A stretch of DNA of 64,000 bases from Larkinella sp051857545 (GTDB taxonomy: Bacteria; Bacteroidota; Bacteroidia; Cytophagales; Spirosomataceae): NCBI RefSeq assembly GCF_051857545.1, contig NZ_JBPZHB010000004.1, positions 310,001 to 374,000 on the forward strand, given 5' to 3'. Positions 33,358 to 41,947 of this stretch are shown here, one piece after another (position 1 is the stretch's first letter; each line of letters begins with the position of its first letter). The translations under genes and the position numbers were made by a program. The notes below the pieces were generated by a model that was given only the letters and a program-made list of their open reading frames with translations, made no database searches and was not told the origin of the DNA.

Positions 33358-34944
33358 TTACTTCTTCACTTCCCTGAAATCCAGTTGCTGAATCAGGGCC
33401 GGGTTTTCGGGCGTAAGGGTAAAGAATACGTCGATATTTCCTTTTTCGCCTTCGATCAGGAAACGTCCCCGCAGTTGGTTTTCAGCAATCAACTCCCCGA
33501 CGCGAACAACGCTCCCCACTTTGGCGTACAAATCCTGTACCGTTTTTTGGCGGATTTCCAGCGACAGATCCGGGAAGAAATTTTCCGCAAAGAGTTTGCT
33601 TTCAGCCGCATTCGTCCAGTCGGGAAGGAGTTGAACCAGCTCGGCTTTTCGTTGCGCCAGGATTTTGGAAACCGGAATCAGGCGGGGTTTTAAGCCTGCC
33701 GTCGTAATCAGCGTATCCAGGGCCGCCCAGTTTACCGAACCCATGCCGGCGTAGGTTAGGTTCCCGAAGGCCACCACGCCGATCCCGTATTCCGGCATGA
33801 TCCACCACTGGCTGCCAAAGCCGGGGAGTCCGCCCGTATGCCCCACATAAACCCGCCCGTCGCAATCGCGGCTCCAGCGCAGGCCGTAGCCGTAGCTGCT
33901 CACCATCGGGCAGGCCCGGCCACTGGGGTATTTAAAACCGGCACTGAGGCTGTTGAATGTCCAGGGTTGCTGCATTTCGCGCACCGAACTGCGTTTCACT
34001 GGCGGTCCGTCGCCACGGCCGGTTTCAGCAACACTTCGTGCGGGCCAGGCCGACTCATGGAAAGCCATGTATTTGCTGAAATCTTCCACGGATGTGATTA
34101 ACCCGCCCATCGCGCCGTACGATCCGTCGTGCAACAGCGGTTCTTCGAGCCAGGTGTTATCCTGCCAGCGGTAGCCGTGAGCCAGCAGGGCTGGCGGTAT
34201 TTTGGTGTATTCCCAAACGGTTTGCGTCATGCCCAGCGGTTTGAAAATTGCTTCGTCGATGTACTGCTGGTACGGTTTTCCGGAAACTTTGGTGATGATG
34301 GCACCCAGCATCGCAAACCCCAGGTTGCTGTATTCGTAGGTAACGCCCGGAACGTTCGAAAGCGACAATCCCCCCGCAATCAGTTTGAGCAAATCGGCCG
34401 GACTGTCGTCCAGTTGCCGGTCACCCCAGGGATTGTCTTCGGGAAATCCCGCCGAATGCGTCATCAGATTCCGAACCGTAATCAGGGGCGAATCCGAGGT
34501 GAGATACGGCAGTTTTTTCAACTCGGGAATGTAGAGGTAAGCCGGATCATCGAGCCGCAGTTTACCTTCGTCCCGCAGTTTTAGAATCGCCATCGTGGTC
34601 ACACTTTTGCTCATGGATGCAATGCGAAACAGTGATTTCGGCGTAGCGGCTATCTTCTTAGCCACATCGGAATAGCCAAAACCGCCCGCATGAACCAGCT
34701 TTCCGTCGACCACAATGCCAAACGCCAGACCCGGAAAATGGTTCTTCTCAGCATGCTGGCGGTATAAACTGTCGATGATCGGAAAAACCGCTGCGATCTT
34801 TTCATTCCGCTGGGGATCGGCAAAAACCGGTGCCTGGTAAGTGGTCGAATACGAGGCTGGAAGTCGATCACCGGCAGCGGGTTTGGGCTGGCTCTGAGCG
34901 AGCGACGTAACGAGTAAGGCGAGGGGGAAGATGTATTTTTTCAT
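33358..34944 (-). CDS. Serine hydrolase, class C beta-lactamase-like
   Basis: 528 residues from ATG 34944, giving signal peptide MKKYIFPLALLVTSLAQSQ; an upstream start at 34977 would precede it with an unsuitable sequence. The active-site S110-x-x-K113 is in IASMSKSVT, the YxN motif is in YEYSNLGFAMLG, and the HxG-type motif is in HTGGLPGFG. The last 130 residues form an added beta domain (segment YAKVGSVVRVGELIAENQLRGRF). The family includes penicillin-binding esterases and D-amino peptidases; being secreted in this phylum, a peptidoglycan or ester substrate is likely, but not proven. Confidence 0.88.
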   Translation of the reverse strand: MKKYIFPLALLVTSLAQSQPKPAAGDRLPASYSTTYQAPVFADPQRNEKIAAVFPIIDSLYRQHAEKNHFPGLAFGIVVDGKLVHAGGFGYSDVAKKIAATPKSLFRIASMSKSVTTMAILKLRDEGKLRLDDPAYLYIPELKKLPYLTSDSPLITVRNLMTHSAGFPEDNPWGDRQLDDSPADLLKLIAGGLSLSNVPGVTYEYSNLGFAMLGAIITKVSGKPYQQYIDEAIFKPLGMTQTVWEYTKIPPALLAHGYRWQDNTWLEEPLLHDGSYGAMGGLITSVEDFSKYMAFHESAWPARSVAETGRGDGPPVKRSSVREMQQPWTFNSLSAGFKYPSGRACPMVSSYGYGLRWSRDCDGRVYVGHTGGLPGFGSQWWIMPEYGIGVVAFGNLTYAGMGSVNWAALDTLITTAGLKPRLIPVSKILAQRKAELVQLLPDWTNAAESKLFAENFFPDLSLEIRQKTVQDLYAKVGSVVRVGELIAENQLRGRFLIEGEKGNIDVFFTLTPENPALIQQLDFREVKK

Positions 34945-35010
34945 GGCTGTATTCGGTTGCGCTAAAATAGGACGCATTTATGAAAAGAGCTATTTCTGAC
35001 CAACAAGAAC

Positions 35011-35018
35011 TACCTTTG
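35011..35018 (+). promoter_or_regulatory. Candidate -7 box for the radical SAM gene
   Basis: TACCTTTG followed by TCTGG; the start codon TTG 35044 lies 25 nt further on. No clear TTTG -33. Confidence 0.45.
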
Positions 35019-35043
35019 TCTGGAACGAAGCCCCGGCAGCATC

Positions 35044-37242
35044 TTGGAACAGAAGATCCTTTTTATTACCCCGCCTTTCACGCAGCTCAACACGCCGTAT
35101 CCGGCCACGGCTTACCTGAAAGGTTTTCTGAATACGAAAGGATTTCGTTCGCATCAGGCTGATCTGGGGATTGAGGTGATTCTGGATCTGTTTTCGGGAA
35201 AAGGTTTGCGAACGTTATTTGCCGAACTGGACGCTTCGGATGCTGAACTCTCTGAAAACAGCTTTCGGATTTTTTCGCTCCGCGACGATTACATCAGCAC
35301 CATCGACCCGGTGATCCGGTTTTTGCAAAACAAAAATCCGACGCTGGCCCATAGCATTTGCGACCGTTCTTATTTGCCCGAAGCCTCGCGGTTTGCCCAA
35401 CTCGATGACATGGACTGGGCGTTCGGCACGATGGGCATTCACGACAAAGCGCGGCATCTGGCCACTCTGTACCTCGAAGACCTCGCCGATCTGATCACCG
35501 AAGCGGTCGACCCTCACTTTGGATTCAGCCGCTATGCCGAACGACTGGGCCGCTCGGCCACGCACTTCGATGACCTTCATGCGGCATTACAAGCTCCCGA
35601 AACCCTGATTTCGGTAACCTTAACGAATCTGCTCGAACAACGGCTGCAACAATGGCAACCCGATGTGGTTTGTCTGACAGTTCCGTTCCCCGGAAACCTG
35701 TATGGTGCGTTAAAGTGCGGTCAGTATCTCAAGAAACACCATCCCGATATCGCCGTCATCATGGGGGGCGGTTATGCCAATACGGAACTCCGTTCGCTGA
35801 AGGAACCCCGGGTTTTTGATTACGTCGATTACATCTGCCTCGACGACGGCGAAGCACCCTTGCTTTCGCTGCTGGATTTTCTGGCGGGTCAGCGCGACCT
35901 AGCCGGTTTGAAGCGGGTGTATGCCCGGACGGATGGCGTCGTGACCTACCACAACCAGAACCGGGAGCGCGATGTAGCGCAGCGCGATACCGGCACGCCC
36001 GACTACCGTGACCTGCGGCTGAACGACTATTTATCCGTCATTGAAATCGTCAATCCGATGCACCGGCTCTGGAGCGACGGACGCTGGAACAAGCTGACGC
36101 TGGCGCACGGTTGCTACTGGGGGAAATGTTCGTTTTGCGACGTTTCTTTAGACTACATCAAGCGGTATGAACCCCTGACAGCAGCCCTGCTTTGCGACCG
36201 CATCGAAGAGATTATCGAACAAACCGGGCAGAACGGTTTTCACTTTGTGGACGAGGCCGCCCCGCCCGCTTTGATGCGTGATCTAGCCCTCGAAATCATT
36301 CGCCGGAAGCTAACGGTGGTCTGGTGGACCAATATCCGGTTTGAAAAAAACTTCACCCCCGACCTCTGTCAGTTGCTGAAATTTTCGGGCTGCATTGCGG
36401 TGTCGGGCGGTCTGGAAGTAGCGTCGGATCGCTTGCTCGAACGCATGAAAAAAGGGGTCACGGTGGCGCAGGTGGCCCGGGTCGCCGATGGTTTTACGCA
36501 GGCAGGCATCATGGTTCATGCGTACCTGATGTACGGTTTTCCGACGCAAACGGCGCAGGAAACCATCGATTCGCTGGAAATGGTGCGGCAATTGTTCGAA
36601 ATCGGGATTGTGCAGTCGGGGTTCTGGCACCGGTTTGCCATGACGGCCCACAGCCCGGTGGGATTGCATCCGGCGGGTTTCGACGTCCAGCGGATTGGCC
36701 CCGACACCGGTTTGTTTGCCGACAACGACCTGGACCATGACGACCCGCTGGGGGCCGATCACAGCCTGTTTTCCGAAGGCTTGCGGAAGTCGCTTTTCAA
36801 TTACATGCACGGCGTCGCTTTTGAGTTTCCGCTCAAAAAGTGGTTTGATTTCAAAACACCACCGACCAGCATTCCACCCAAGTATATAGAGCAGAGTATT
36901 CGTCAATTGCCAGACAGCGATTTTCGGGCGAATGCGATGGTGATCTGGCCGGGGAGTTTGCCGGAGGTGTCAATTCTGGAAGTCAGGAAAGGCAATAAGG
37001 TAAGCGAAGTGACCGAGTTGGTTTTCTACACGAAGAAAAGTGAATGGGCGTTGGAAACCAGCGTTTCGGTGGGAGAGTGGCTGGAGGGCGTGATACCCAG
37101 GCTGGTGATTGGGAAACATGAACCCTACTCCCTCGACGGCTTGAAAGCGGACTTTGAAGCCGCCGGTTTAGGGAGTTTTGGGATCTTTATGCAGTCGGCA
37201 ACTTGGCGAAATCTGCGTCAGAATGGACTGCTGATTGTTTGA
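35044..37242 (+). CDS. Cobalamin-binding radical SAM protein
   Basis: 732 residues from TTG 35044 (the frame opens at 34984 with no ATG). An N-terminal B12-binding-like region (about 170-275, DVVCLTVPFPGNLYGALKCGQY ... VIMGGGYANTE) is followed by a radical SAM core. The cluster-binding cysteines are C357, C362 and C365 in GCYWGKCSFCD, that is C-x4-C-x2-C, one residue longer than the usual first spacing. Downstream blocks (VDEAAPPALMRDL, SGGLEVASDRLLERMKKG, YLMYGFPTQTAQET) fit SAM binding and the barrel. The C-terminal 150 residues have no recognised domain. The reaction is unknown. It is a lone gene. Confidence 0.85.
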   Translation: MEQKILFITPPFTQLNTPYPATAYLKGFLNTKGFRSHQADLGIEVILDLFSGKGLRTLFAELDASDAELSENSFRIFSLRDDYISTIDPVIRFLQNKNPTLAHSICDRSYLPEASRFAQLDDMDWAFGTMGIHDKARHLATLYLEDLADLITEAVDPHFGFSRYAERLGRSATHFDDLHAALQAPETLISVTLTNLLEQRLQQWQPDVVCLTVPFPGNLYGALKCGQYLKKHHPDIAVIMGGGYANTELRSLKEPRVFDYVDYICLDDGEAPLLSLLDFLAGQRDLAGLKRVYARTDGVVTYHNQNRERDVAQRDTGTPDYRDLRLNDYLSVIEIVNPMHRLWSDGRWNKLTLAHGCYWGKCSFCDVSLDYIKRYEPLTAALLCDRIEEIIEQTGQNGFHFVDEAAPPALMRDLALEIIRRKLTVVWWTNIRFEKNFTPDLCQLLKFSGCIAVSGGLEVASDRLLERMKKGVTVAQVARVADGFTQAGIMVHAYLMYGFPTQTAQETIDSLEMVRQLFEIGIVQSGFWHRFAMTAHSPVGLHPAGFDVQRIGPDTGLFADNDLDHDDPLGADHSLFSEGLRKSLFNYMHGVAFEFPLKKWFDFKTPPTSIPPKYIEQSIRQLPDSDFRANAMVIWPGSLPEVSILEVRKGNKVSEVTELVFYTKKSEWALETSVSVGEWLEGVIPRLVIGKHEPYSLDGLKADFEAAGLGSFGIFMQSATWRNLRQNGLLIV

Positions 37243-37244
37243 GA

Positions 37245-37358
37245 TTAATAATCTTTTTTGTTGTCGCGTTTCGCCTGTTTGTCGGCCCGTTTTTCCTTCA
37301 ACGTTTTCTCCGACGGTTTTTTTGCGCTTCCTTTTGTGGGTGCTTTTTGCTGTGCCAT
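37245..37358 (-). CDS. Small basic protein, 37 residues
   Basis: An ATG at 37358 and stop at 37245-37247 give 37 residues that are nearly half Lys/Arg, with Ala, Gln and Glu (begins MAQQKAPTKGSAKKPS, ends KRDNKKDY). This composition is that of disordered nucleic-acid-binding tails, and it is unlikely to arise by chance without a stop. It converges on the radical SAM gene (stop-to-stop distance 3 nt). No recognised family. It may be a real small gene often missed because of its size. Confidence 0.5.
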   Translation of the reverse strand: MAQQKAPTKGSAKKPSEKTLKEKRADKQAKRDNKKDY

Positions 37359-37554
37359 GGTTTTGGGGATTAGAATTTTATAAGTGAAAGACAAAAAAGC
37401 GATTGAAAACCGATACGTTTTTAGCCCCGGTTCTTTTGTCTAACGTCTTTTCTCTTTAATCTGGCTTAAGATAGCCTTAAAAAACGAAAAATAAATCGCA
37501 TTGTGGATTAAAAAGAAGAATTGCCCCGGAAAACCCCGGTTTCGCAACTTGAGC

Positions 37555-37562
37555 TATCTTTG
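37555..37562 (+). promoter_or_regulatory. Candidate -7 box for the VF530 gene
   Basis: TATCTTTG then CAGCC, 27 nt upstream of the VF530 ATG at 37589. The gap 37359-37588 holds this box and AT-rich sequence, with nothing else I recognise. Confidence 0.5.
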
Positions 37563-37588
37563 CAGCCGAATGAAACCGATTTCTGACC

Positions 37589-37810
37589 ATGACCCCACTT
37601 CAGCCCAACAATCCGCTTCACGGCAAAACCCTCGAAAACATCCTGACGGAACTGGTGGAACACTATGGCTGGGCGCGGCTGGGGCAACGCATCACCATCC
37701 GCTGTTTTACTGACAATCCGAGCATCAAATCCAGCCTGACGTTCCTGCGAAAAACACCTTGGGCGCGGCAGAAAGTGGAAGAGCTGTACCTGACCCTCAA
37801 AACCAAGTGA
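37589..37810 (+). CDS. VF530 (DUF2132) family protein
   Basis: 73 residues. NNPLHGKTLENILTELVEHYGW followed by RITIRCFTDNPSIKSSLTFLRKTPWARQKVEELYL matches the VF530/DUF2132 small helical family, whose structure resembles DNA-binding proteins, although a function has not been shown. It has full length for the family. It has its own candidate promoter; the start of the following secreted glycosidase gene is 10 nt downstream, so they may be co-transcribed, which looks like chance neighbourhood. Cytoplasmic. Confidence 0.88.
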   Translation: MTPLQPNNPLHGKTLENILTELVEHYGWARLGQRITIRCFTDNPSIKSSLTFLRKTPWARQKVEELYLTLKTK

Positions 37811-37820
37811 CCTGTTTTTT

Positions 37821-38738
37821 ATGAGAAAACCCTACCTGATCTTCCTGCTCTCCACCTTGTTATTTGGCGGCATGGTGTCCGAAAAACCGGCTCCTGACCC
37901 CGAGTTTCCGGATGAACTCGTCCATTTTAAACCGTATGAAAACAACCCGGTTTTTGCCGGGACGAAGGCATCCACCTGGGATCATCACATCCGGGAACGG
38001 GGCTACATTCTTCGGGAGGGCCAAAACTGGTACCTGTGGTATACGGGTTATAAAGACGGAAAAAACACGACGAAATACCTGGGCCTGGCCACGTCTTCCG
38101 ACGGGTTTACCTGGAAACGGCACCCGGAAAACCCCATTTATACCGCGGGTTGGGTGGAAGATATGTCGGTCGTAAAATCCGGCAATACGTATTATATGTT
38201 TGCGGAAGGGAAGGACGATGTCGCTCACCTCCTGACGTCGACTGACCGCCTTCACTGGGAAGAACGTGGCCCGCTCGATATTCGCGGTGCTGACGGAAAA
38301 CCGCTCAGTGCCGGACCGTACGGCACCCCGGCCATCTGGAAGGAAGGCGGTGTCTGGTATCTGTTTTATGAACGGAACGATGCTGCGGTTTGGCTGGCTA
38401 CTTCCAAAGACCTGAAAAGCTGGAAGAACGTACAGGATGAGCCGGTTTTGAAATGCGGGCCGGAGAAATACGATCAGTTTGCGGTGGCAACCAACCAGAT
38501 TATCAAGTATAAAGGGCTTTACTACATGTACTATCACGCATCCGCTTTCAAAGACTGGCGGGAGTGGACGAATAACGTGGCGGTTTCGAAAGACCTGATT
38601 CACTGGAAGAAATACGCTAAAAACCCCATCATGGAAAACAATACGTCGAGCGGATTTCTGGTTCATGACGGTACGAAATACCGGCTTTACACCATGCACC
38701 CGGACGTCCGGGTTTTTCTGCCCGCTACCCAACCCTAA
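37821..38738 (+). CDS. Secreted five-bladed beta-propeller glycosidase-like protein
   Basis: 305 residues. N-terminal signal (MRKPYLIFLLSTLLFGGMVS). The mature chain has repeated propeller segments: WDHHIRERGYILREGQNWYLWYTGYKDG, YLGLATSSDGFTWKRHPENPIYT, MSVVKSGNTYYMFAEGKDD, VWYLFYERNDAAVWLATSKDLKSW. These fit the GH43/GH32/GH130 superfamily of furanosidases and phosphorylases. Acidic residues in the blades would be the catalytic pair, but I could not assign them with confidence. The companion gene 26 nt downstream has clear GH43 motifs. Both probably act on plant or algal polysaccharide fragments outside the cytoplasm. No SusC/D pair is adjacent. Confidence 0.75.
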   Translation: MRKPYLIFLLSTLLFGGMVSEKPAPDPEFPDELVHFKPYENNPVFAGTKASTWDHHIRERGYILREGQNWYLWYTGYKDGKNTTKYLGLATSSDGFTWKRHPENPIYTAGWVEDMSVVKSGNTYYMFAEGKDDVAHLLTSTDRLHWEERGPLDIRGADGKPLSAGPYGTPAIWKEGGVWYLFYERNDAAVWLATSKDLKSWKNVQDEPVLKCGPEKYDQFAVATNQIIKYKGLYYMYYHASAFKDWREWTNNVAVSKDLIHWKKYAKNPIMENNTSSGFLVHDGTKYRLYTMHPDVRVFLPATQP

Positions 38739-38764
38739 TCAATTGATTTAACTTTCCCAACCTG

Positions 38765-39772
38765 ATGAAACGCTATTTTCTGCTTATCGCCTTCGTTTAT
38801 TCATTCTTTCCGGTTTTTTCGCAAACCTCAACAGCTTCTCAACCCAATGCCGCGAAAAAACCGACGTCTGGCAATCCGGTATTTCCGGGCTGGTATGCCG
38901 ATCCCGAAGGCATTATTCTCGGGAACAAATACTGGATTTACCCGACCTATTCGGCACCATATAACCAGCAGGTTTTCATGGACGCCTTTTCGTCACCCGA
39001 CCTCGTGAACTGGACGAAGCACAGCCGGATTATCGACACCACGGCCATCAAATGGGCCTGGCGGGCGATGTGGGCACCGGCTATCGTTGAAAAAGGCGGC
39101 AAGTATTACCTGTTTTTCGGAGCCAATGACATTCAGAATGATCAGAAAGACGTGGGCGGGATTGGCGTGGCTGTCGCCGACAATCCGGCGGGGCCATTCA
39201 AGGATTATCTGGGTAAACCGCTGATCGACAAGATCATCAACGGAGCACAGCCCATCGATCAGTTTGTTTTCAAAGATAAAGACGGTCAATATTACATGAT
39301 TTATGGCGGCTGGCGGCACTGCAACATCGCTAAACTGAAAGACGATTTCACCGGTTTTGTGCCGTTCGCCGATGGCACGACGTTTAAGGAAATTACGCCC
39401 AAAGGTTACGTGGAAGGGCCATTCATGTTCATTCGCAATGGCAAATATTACTTCATGTGGTCGGAAGGTGGCTGGACCGGCCCCAACTATTCCGTCGCCT
39501 ACGCCATGGCGGATTCACCGTTTGGTCCTTTCGAGCGGATCGATAAAATTCTCAAGCAGGACCCCGGCGTGGCAACCGGCGCTGGGCATCATTCGGTGAT
39601 TCAGGTGCCGGGAAAAGATCAATGGTACATCGTGTATCACCGCCGACCGCTGACAGAAACCGATGGCAATCACCGCGAAACCTGCATCGACGTGATGGAA
39701 TTTGATGCGAAGGGATTGATTAAACCGGTGAAAATTACGGTGGAAGGCGTGAAGCCGCAGCCGTTGAAGTAG
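38765..39772 (+). CDS. Secreted GH43-family glycosidase
   Basis: 335 residues with a signal peptide (MKRYFLLIAFVYSFFPVFSQ). GH43 hallmarks: WYADPEGI with the likely general base D46, the AMWAPAIVEKGGKYYLFFG blade, and GYVEGPFMF with the likely general acid E217. GH43 enzymes remove arabinose or xylose side chains, or cut arabinan or galactan; subfamily not decided. It lies 26 nt downstream of the propeller gene, so probably in one operon. A heptamer palindrome follows 4 nt after the stop codon. Confidence 0.88.
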   Translation: MKRYFLLIAFVYSFFPVFSQTSTASQPNAAKKPTSGNPVFPGWYADPEGIILGNKYWIYPTYSAPYNQQVFMDAFSSPDLVNWTKHSRIIDTTAIKWAWRAMWAPAIVEKGGKYYLFFGANDIQNDQKDVGGIGVAVADNPAGPFKDYLGKPLIDKIINGAQPIDQFVFKDKDGQYYMIYGGWRHCNIAKLKDDFTGFVPFADGTTFKEITPKGYVEGPFMFIRNGKYYFMWSEGGWTGPNYSVAYAMADSPFGPFERIDKILKQDPGVATGAGHHSVIQVPGKDQWYIVYHRRPLTETDGNHRETCIDVMEFDAKGLIKPVKITVEGVKPQPLK

Positions 39773-39776
39773 CAGC

Positions 39777-39934
39777 GTTCAGTGTTCGTTATTCAGTGTT
39801 CAATATTCAGTGTTCAATATTCGGTGTTCATTATTCGTTATTCAATATTCGTTATTCAATATTCAATTTTTAAAAGTTAAGCAATATCGAATATTGAATA
39901 ACGAACACCGAATGTTGAATAGCAAATAACGAAC
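39777..39934. repeat. Heptamer-array palindrome G, 13 + 7 copies
   Basis: Left array 39777-39867: thirteen consecutive heptamers of form RTTCRNT (for example GTTCAGT, GTTCGTT, ATTCAGT, ATTCAAT). Right array 39886-39934: seven heptamers of the inverted form (ATCGAAT, ATTGAAT, AACGAAC, ACCGAAT). An 18-nt loop lies between. The left array starts 4 nt after the GH43 stop and the right array ends 6 nt before the stop of the convergent gene. It shares vocabulary with D. Confidence 0.93.
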
Positions 39935-39940
39935 TCCCGA

Positions 39941-40312
39941 TCATTTACCGACTGCCCGTTTCAAAATACCGCCGACGAAACTTCCCAGAAACGTAAGGAA
40001 AATAGAGCCGTAGAGGCAGAAAAGCTCCAGTTCGTGTTTTCCTCCGTTATCGGGGGTTGCCGTAAAAAACGTGTAACCAATCCATAGAAAAGCCGCTTGC
40101 AAAACCGCCAGCACCCAACCTTTGCGGGGTTCCAGAAAACCGATGATGGCGGCACTGACAGCCGCCAGAAAATAGGGCCAGTGTACCACATCCGCCCATT
40201 TGATCACAAACAGCAACAGCGCACTGTTGGCCAGCACCAACAGGGTGTTGATGATGAGCCGTGTGTTGAAAAACGGTTCGCGGGCGTGTGAAGTATTGGG
40301 CGATTGTGACAT
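39941..40312 (-). CDS. Small four-helix membrane protein, unknown
   Basis: 123 residues. Four hydrophobic segments (about 18-40, 44-60, 65-83, 96-116) with short polar loops, including FLEPRKGWVLAVLQAAFLWIGYTFF, suggest a compact inner-membrane protein. I recognise no family and no catalytic motif. The gene ends 6 nt from heptamer array G and its start is 24 nt downstream of the DsbA-family gene's stop on the same strand, so co-transcription with that gene is likely. Confidence 0.75.
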   Translation of the reverse strand: MSQSPNTSHAREPFFNTRLIINTLLVLANSALLLFVIKWADVVHWPYFLAAVSAAIIGFLEPRKGWVLAVLQAAFLWIGYTFFTATPDNGGKHELELFCLYGSIFLTFLGSFVGGILKRAVGK

Positions 40313-40336
40313 CTGGGTGGCTATTTTTTTGCGAAA

Positions 40337-41044
40337 TTAGTCACAATTTCCATCCGGTGTACAGACCGGGCCGGCAATGGTTTCGGCTTTGGCCAGTGGA
40401 TTAACGTCTTTCCATTCACCGTACGACTTGATGAGCGCACCCAGAAACGTCTCGGGTGCCTGCGCACCGGAAACGGCGTATTTCTGGTTAAAGACAAAAA
40501 AAGGAACGCCGGTAACGCCAACCTGCCGGGCTTCCCGAATGTCCGCTTTTACTTCGGCCGCAAACTGATCGGATTCCAGCACCTGTTCGACGTCAGGAGC
40601 CGTCAGACCGATGTCGGTTCCGAGTTGTAGCAGGGTGTCGTGATCGGCGGTGTTGAGTCCTTCGGTAAAATATGCTTTAAACAGGCGTTCTTCCATGTCG
40701 TCGCCTTTGCCCTGGGTTTTGGCGAGCTGCACCACGCGGTGGGCGTCGAAGGAATTGGCTACCACGGCTTTGTCGAAGTCGTAGTGCAGTCCGACTTCGG
40801 CGGCCATGTTGGTCACATAATCATTCATTTGTTTGGCATAGCCGAGCGTCCAGCCTTTGGCTTCGGCCAGGTATTCGGTAATGCTTTTGTCCGGGTTGGT
40901 CTCCTGAGCCGGGTTAAGCTGAAAGCTTTTCCAGACAACCTCAATCGACTCTTTTTGATCAAACTGCTCCAGAGCGGCTTCAAATTTGCGTTTCCCGATG
41001 TAGCAAAACGGACACATCACGTCCGACCAGATTTCAACTTTCAT
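40337..41044 (-). CDS. DsbA-family (FrnE-like) oxidoreductase
   Basis: 235 residues without a signal peptide, so a cytoplasmic member of the DsbA/2-hydroxychromene-2-carboxylate isomerase family. The thioredoxin-fold motif is at the N-terminus: EIWSDVMCPFCYIGKRKFE, active site C11-P-F-C14. A second family block is GVTGVPFFVFNQKYAVSGAQ (cis-Pro loop). FrnE-type proteins help oxidative stress resistance or polyketide tailoring; the real substrate is unknown. It is divergent from the Crp-like gene across 230 nt. Confidence 0.88.
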   Translation of the reverse strand: MKVEIWSDVMCPFCYIGKRKFEAALEQFDQKESIEVVWKSFQLNPAQETNPDKSITEYLAEAKGWTLGYAKQMNDYVTNMAAEVGLHYDFDKAVVANSFDAHRVVQLAKTQGKGDDMEERLFKAYFTEGLNTADHDTLLQLGTDIGLTAPDVEQVLESDQFAAEVKADIREARQVGVTGVPFFVFNQKYAVSGAQAPETFLGALIKSYGEWKDVNPLAKAETIAGPVCTPDGNCD

Positions 41045-41116
41045 TTTCTTGGGTAGTTATAAAAAAACGAATTTATCTCAAATTCCGGGGAATCGAACGA
41101 CTCCCGCCAACCATTA

Positions 41117-41130
41117 GATGTTGTTACATC
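41117..41130. promoter_or_regulatory. Inverted repeat in the divergent DsbA/Crp intergenic region
   Basis: GATGT-TGTT-ACATC is a 14-bp inverted repeat halfway between two divergent genes, plausible as an operator for the adjacent Crp-like regulator. No evidence beyond position and symmetry. The rest of the gap 41045-41274 is AT-rich without further features I can name. Confidence 0.3.
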
Positions 41131-41274
41131 AATAAGGATTTGGCGAGAAATTTGGTTCAGGAAACCATCCATAATCCAACCATCGCCGGATTAAATTATA
41201 CGTGAAAGTATACTACGACCTTTTTGTACATTTACGGCCGGATTTACCGGTAGCAAAACCGGTTGACTATAGGC

Positions 41275-41868
41275 ATGAATGAACGGGAGAAATCATTGGA
41301 AAGTCTGAAAAAGATGGCTTTCCAGGCCGGCGAACTGAGTGAGGTGGAGTGGGAGGCTTTTGCGGCCTGCTGGCATCCAGTCGATTACCGACGGAAAACC
41401 ACGCTGACCACCGCCGGTGAAATCGAACGCTACCTGTATTATGTGGTCGAGGGTGTTCAGCGGGCGTATTACGTGGGGGAGGGGAAACGGGATGCCACGC
41501 TGATTTTTTCGTATACCGGCTCGATGTCGGGCATTATCGACTCGTTTCAATTGCAAAAACCGTCGCTGTATTACCTCGAAACGCTGACCGCCAGCCGGTT
41601 GCTGCGGATTTCATACGCGGATTTCAACCGGGTTCTTGGCACGTATCCGGCACTGGAACGCTGGGGACGCATCGGTACAGCGGCTGCGATGTCGGGCCTG
41701 ATGGAGCGGTATATCGAGCTGATGACGTTCAGTGCCGAAGAGAAATTTCGGGTGTTGTTGACCCGCAGTCCGCACGTCCTGCAACTGATTCCGCACAAGT
41801 ACCTGGCGTCATACCTCGGTCTGGACCCCACCACCTTCAGCAAATTACTGGCTTCCGTCAAATTGTAG
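41275..41868 (+). CDS. Crp/Fnr-family transcriptional regulator
   Basis: 197 residues from ATG 41275. Cyclic-nucleotide-binding-like domain (about 20-125: YRRKTTLTTAGEIERYLYYVVEGVQRAYY) then a C-terminal helix-turn-helix (LIPHKYLASYLGLDPTTFSKLLAS). The N-terminal domain lacks the strict cAMP-binding RxS motif, as is usual for Bacteroidota Crp-like proteins, so the ligand is not known. Regulators of this group often control a neighbouring redox or detoxifying gene; the divergent DsbA-family gene is a plausible target. The DinB-like gene follows after 79 nt. Confidence 0.85.
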   Translation: MNEREKSLESLKKMAFQAGELSEVEWEAFAACWHPVDYRRKTTLTTAGEIERYLYYVVEGVQRAYYVGEGKRDATLIFSYTGSMSGIIDSFQLQKPSLYYLETLTASRLLRISYADFNRVLGTYPALERWGRIGTAAAMSGLMERYIELMTFSAEEKFRVLLTRSPHVLQLIPHKYLASYLGLDPTTFSKLLASVKL

Positions 41869-41947
41869 CCGGGTTGAAAATCTTGGTCTGCACCAATATT
41901 TTTCGGTTGAAACCGTCGTAGGTTTGTCTGCATAAACGCCCATAGCC

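Noticed and set aside
35044..37242. Frameshift as cause of the C-x4-C spacing
   Set aside because: The frame is open over 732 codons on both sides and the residues around the motif are sensible, so an indel within it would have to be a multiple of three.
39777..39934. Possible CRISPR or simple microsatellite
   Set aside because: There are no unique spacers, so it is not CRISPR. Arms are inverted relative to each other and the words vary, so it is more than a plain microsatellite.
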